A DNA stretch of 64,000 nucleotides from Latrodectus hesperus. Lineage: Eukaryota; Arthropoda; Arachnida; Araneae; Theridiidae. Numbering within the stretch: position 1 is the first letter of the stretch; the number at the start of each line of letters is the position of its first letter. The stretch is from NCBI GenBank assembly GCA_037975125.1, contig CM075857.1:46133672-46197671 (forward strand), written 5' to 3'. The translations under genes were made by a program, and so were the position numbers. The notes beneath the pieces are model-generated. The model ran no database searches and was not told the origin of the DNA. It was given only the letters and a program-made list of their open reading frames with translations. This document shows positions 61,260-64,000 of this stretch, one piece after another.

Positions 61260-64000
61260 GAAGCGAGGAAAGCTATAACCTGTATTTATGATACAGATAT
61301 TAAATTATTTTATAATATTCAACTGATATCGTGGAATCAAAAGCAACTTAAAAAACTTTTATTGAATAATTTCATCTCAGCCAAATGCCGTAGTTCTGAA
61401 AGCTTGCTTTTTGAATGGCAAGCAATGATATTATAGAACTAGTTTGAGTTTCGGGCATGATCATAATCTGGGCCTCTCATATTCATTCTGTTACAAAAAA
61501 ACTGGTGTTATTCATGTTTTTTGTCTAATCTCTCAGCATAGCTCAGATAGAAGTTTCTTTATCTGTATGACCAGATAATTTTATGAATCGCGATATAAAA
61601 CAATGTTCAAATTTTAATCGGTTATAATGCCATTATTATTGAACGTGTTTGCGAAAAGCTGCCATATCGACAACAAGAAGATACATAGTGACAGCAAATA
61701 TCAATAGTTTAATGCAATTGTTGAAATGCTATCGGATGACTGAAATTACCATTCACGTGTTCTAAATGTAATCACTAGCAAATGACTTTTCGTTGTTATA
61801 GGGTAAGTTTGTAAGCGCAACTTATTTTTGGTCACATTTGCTCTTCGTTTAAAAGAATACATTCTTTGAGAATCAACTAATAAAATTTGGTATTCGATTA
61901 ATTAAATTAAAACTAATTTTAATTGATATATATTTATTCATAATTCTTCAGCACTAAATTAAATGAGCCATGAGAGGAACTTCAATTAAAACTTCGATGA
62001 AAATGTTCTAATAAAAAAGCATTTAAAAAATTATAGTTTTTACACCAAATATCATTAATTATATTCTTCAATTTCAGAAATTTAGTAACCTATGTTAAAT
62101 ATAGAATAAATATAGTTTCTTTTCAATATTGTAAGAAAATTTAAGAAAACTGAAATATTACAAAAGCTTAAAAAGATATTTTTGTAAAATATAATGGAAA
62201 GGAGAATAAATATGATATGAGCTAAACACAATTTATATGCTTTTGATTAAAAAAATAAACATTCATAATTATAAAATTTATCATAGTAAAACACGATAAA
62301 CAATAAAAGAATCAAATATCACACATTGATGTTAGTTTTTCGATTGATTCGATTTTTAAACGGGAAAAAAATTGAATCTTATTAAAGTATTCTTTGAGAA
62401 TAAAAATCAAAAAATAATTTTTTCCAATCTAAAATGTTCAAATTTACTGATACATTCAAAATTTGCTAGTACCTTGGCAAAATAGAATTCCCTTGAATAA
62501 TAGAATGTAAAATAATTTTCATGTAAAGTCATTTCGAATAACAACTTGTATCACCAAATGAAATTCATTAAAATAAATAAGATAATCACTTAAAATATTT
62601 TTAATTCAGTTCAGTCAATACCGTGACTTGTATGCTGTGGAATAGTTCATCACTTTTATTTAAAATTTTAAAAGTTATTTTTTAAACAATCTAAATCATT
62701 TTAAAGTGAAAAGAAACCAAAAAAAAATGTGGGAGAAAGTAATTCCGTTTACAAAAAGCTTTAGAAAAAGTTCAAATTTAATAATTCAAAGCTGTAATTC
62801 CAAACAAGCAAAAATAAATTAAAGGTGTTTAAAATTTAATTTGCGATGAAAAATAAGACATTATTTTTGCATTCAAATGATAACTTGGAATTAATATTTC
62901 TTTATTGATGTTAGAGCTTGTAAAATAAGCAAAAAAAATAAATTTAATAAAACATAGACATTTTTTACTATTTTCGTTTCACTATTTTGTAAATGGGTTT
63001 TTTTAAATTATATTGTACAAAAAATATTTATTTAAAAACTTCACTACTTTAATCATTCGGAAAATAAAAATTGTAGTATTTCTTTTTCTGTATTTTTTCA
63101 CAAACTGGATATAAAATAATTTAATGGTTATACGATAAATGTAATAGTAACTGTTATCTTGTTTACCAGACGAAGCACAAAGATGTCTTACATTAAACAA
63201 TAATCTCTTTTAAAAAATTCAGCTAAAATAAGTACCAATATAAAGAAAAACAATATAAAGATACCTTATACAGTTACTTACGCTATACAGTAATTCTTTA
63301 TTCTATAATCCCTTTTAAAAACATTACTAAAGGGAAAAAAATCATTCCTTTTACAATACTTTCTTGGTAATCAGTGAACCTTATAGATGTATCCTGTAGA
63401 ATGAAAAGTTAAGAAAAACAGCTTGTTGATTTTTTTGAACCCCCATGGATACAGTTAAGCTCTTTAGAGGAAAATAGCTTAGTCCCATAGAAAGGATTAC
63501 ATTGAAATTTAAAAAAAAAAATGAATGGCTCATAGTATTTTCGATTGTTAGCATAATTCTGGGTACATTAACAAATAAATAAGATCTATTTTCGTTTTAT
63601 GTGTTAAATAACATCAATAACAAAAATAAACATCAAGATCAGATAAAATACTTCAAATTCTATTATAGGAGCTAAAGCAAACCACAGATTTGATATATTT
63701 TTAATCAAAATATTCTAAATTAGGACATCTTGACTTTTTTGTATTTTAAATTCTCAACATTAAAGATTCAAACAACAAATATTATTTTTTATGAAAACAT
63801 TTTGTCACTTATTATACCATAATTTTTCTACATCATTATTGATATGTTTGCTTTAAGTAAATTCCATTTTTTTAACTGAAGAAAAAGCTCATATTTATCC
63901 CTTTTATATTTTTATAAAATATTTTCGATCATTTAGTAGAAACAAATTTATATGTATAGCAAATAATAGAAAAATAATATAATAAATAATAAAAAAATAA
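61260..64000. other. AT-rich stretch, no gene seen
   Basis: AT-rich DNA to the window end. Frames at 61251-61436 and 63003-63200 have no splice or family support. Confidence 0.55.

Overview
The window looks like nuclear DNA from a eukaryote with a large, AT-rich genome. An arthropod is most likely, and a spider or other chelicerate is possible, but nothing in the sequence proves the taxon. The grounds are the strong A+T bias, the lack of long or tandem protein genes on either strand, four long (AT)n microsatellites, one tRNA-derived SINE flanked by a perfect 13-bp target-site duplication, and a piece resembling the 3' tail of a LINE. I see no ribosomal RNA, intact tRNA gene, CRISPR array, viral gene, operon or bacterial-style gene.

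Most of the 64 kb is AT-rich DNA with no recognisable content. Set in it are about twenty short islands (100-600 bp) of more balanced composition, near 1.2, 9.0-9.7, 12.7-13.1, 16.2, 17.6-17.9, 19.7, 22.3, 23.9, 25.2-25.5, 26.2, 29.85, 33.5-33.8, 34.5-35.0, 37.5-38.0, 39.4-39.8, 42.0-42.4, 43.9, 45.6, 46.3, 47.9-48.4, 55.9-56.3, 57.4, 59.7-60.0 and 61.05-61.25 kb. These are the only places where I find open frames next to plausible splice sites. They could be exons of one or more genes with very long introns, degraded gene or transposon fragments, or conserved regulatory elements. I recognise no protein family in any of them, and with two strands and three frames some open frames in such islands are expected by chance. 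All coding calls are therefore low-confidence candidates.

Best plus-strand candidates: a two-exon stretch at 9063-9538 whose reading phase is kept across a 103-bp intron; short internal exons at 29825-29874 and 43904-43974, whose phases would fit each other; and terminal-type exons at 26176-26397, 55947-56216 (followed by AATAAA) and 59707-60011. Best minus-strand candidates: an internal exon at 45556-45619 with good signals at both ends; terminal-type exons at 48113-48247, 19605-19802 and 1162-1337; and a 93-codon ATG-initiated ORF at 22276-22557.

The clearest non-coding features are the SINE at 31009-31183 and its target-site duplication, the (AT)n arrays, a 27-bp direct repeat at 61169-61226, and several perfect inverted repeats, three of which fall within 1.3 kb at 53.2-54.5 kb. 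I found no convincing new biological system. The most useful follow-up is an RNA-seq and homology check of the islands.
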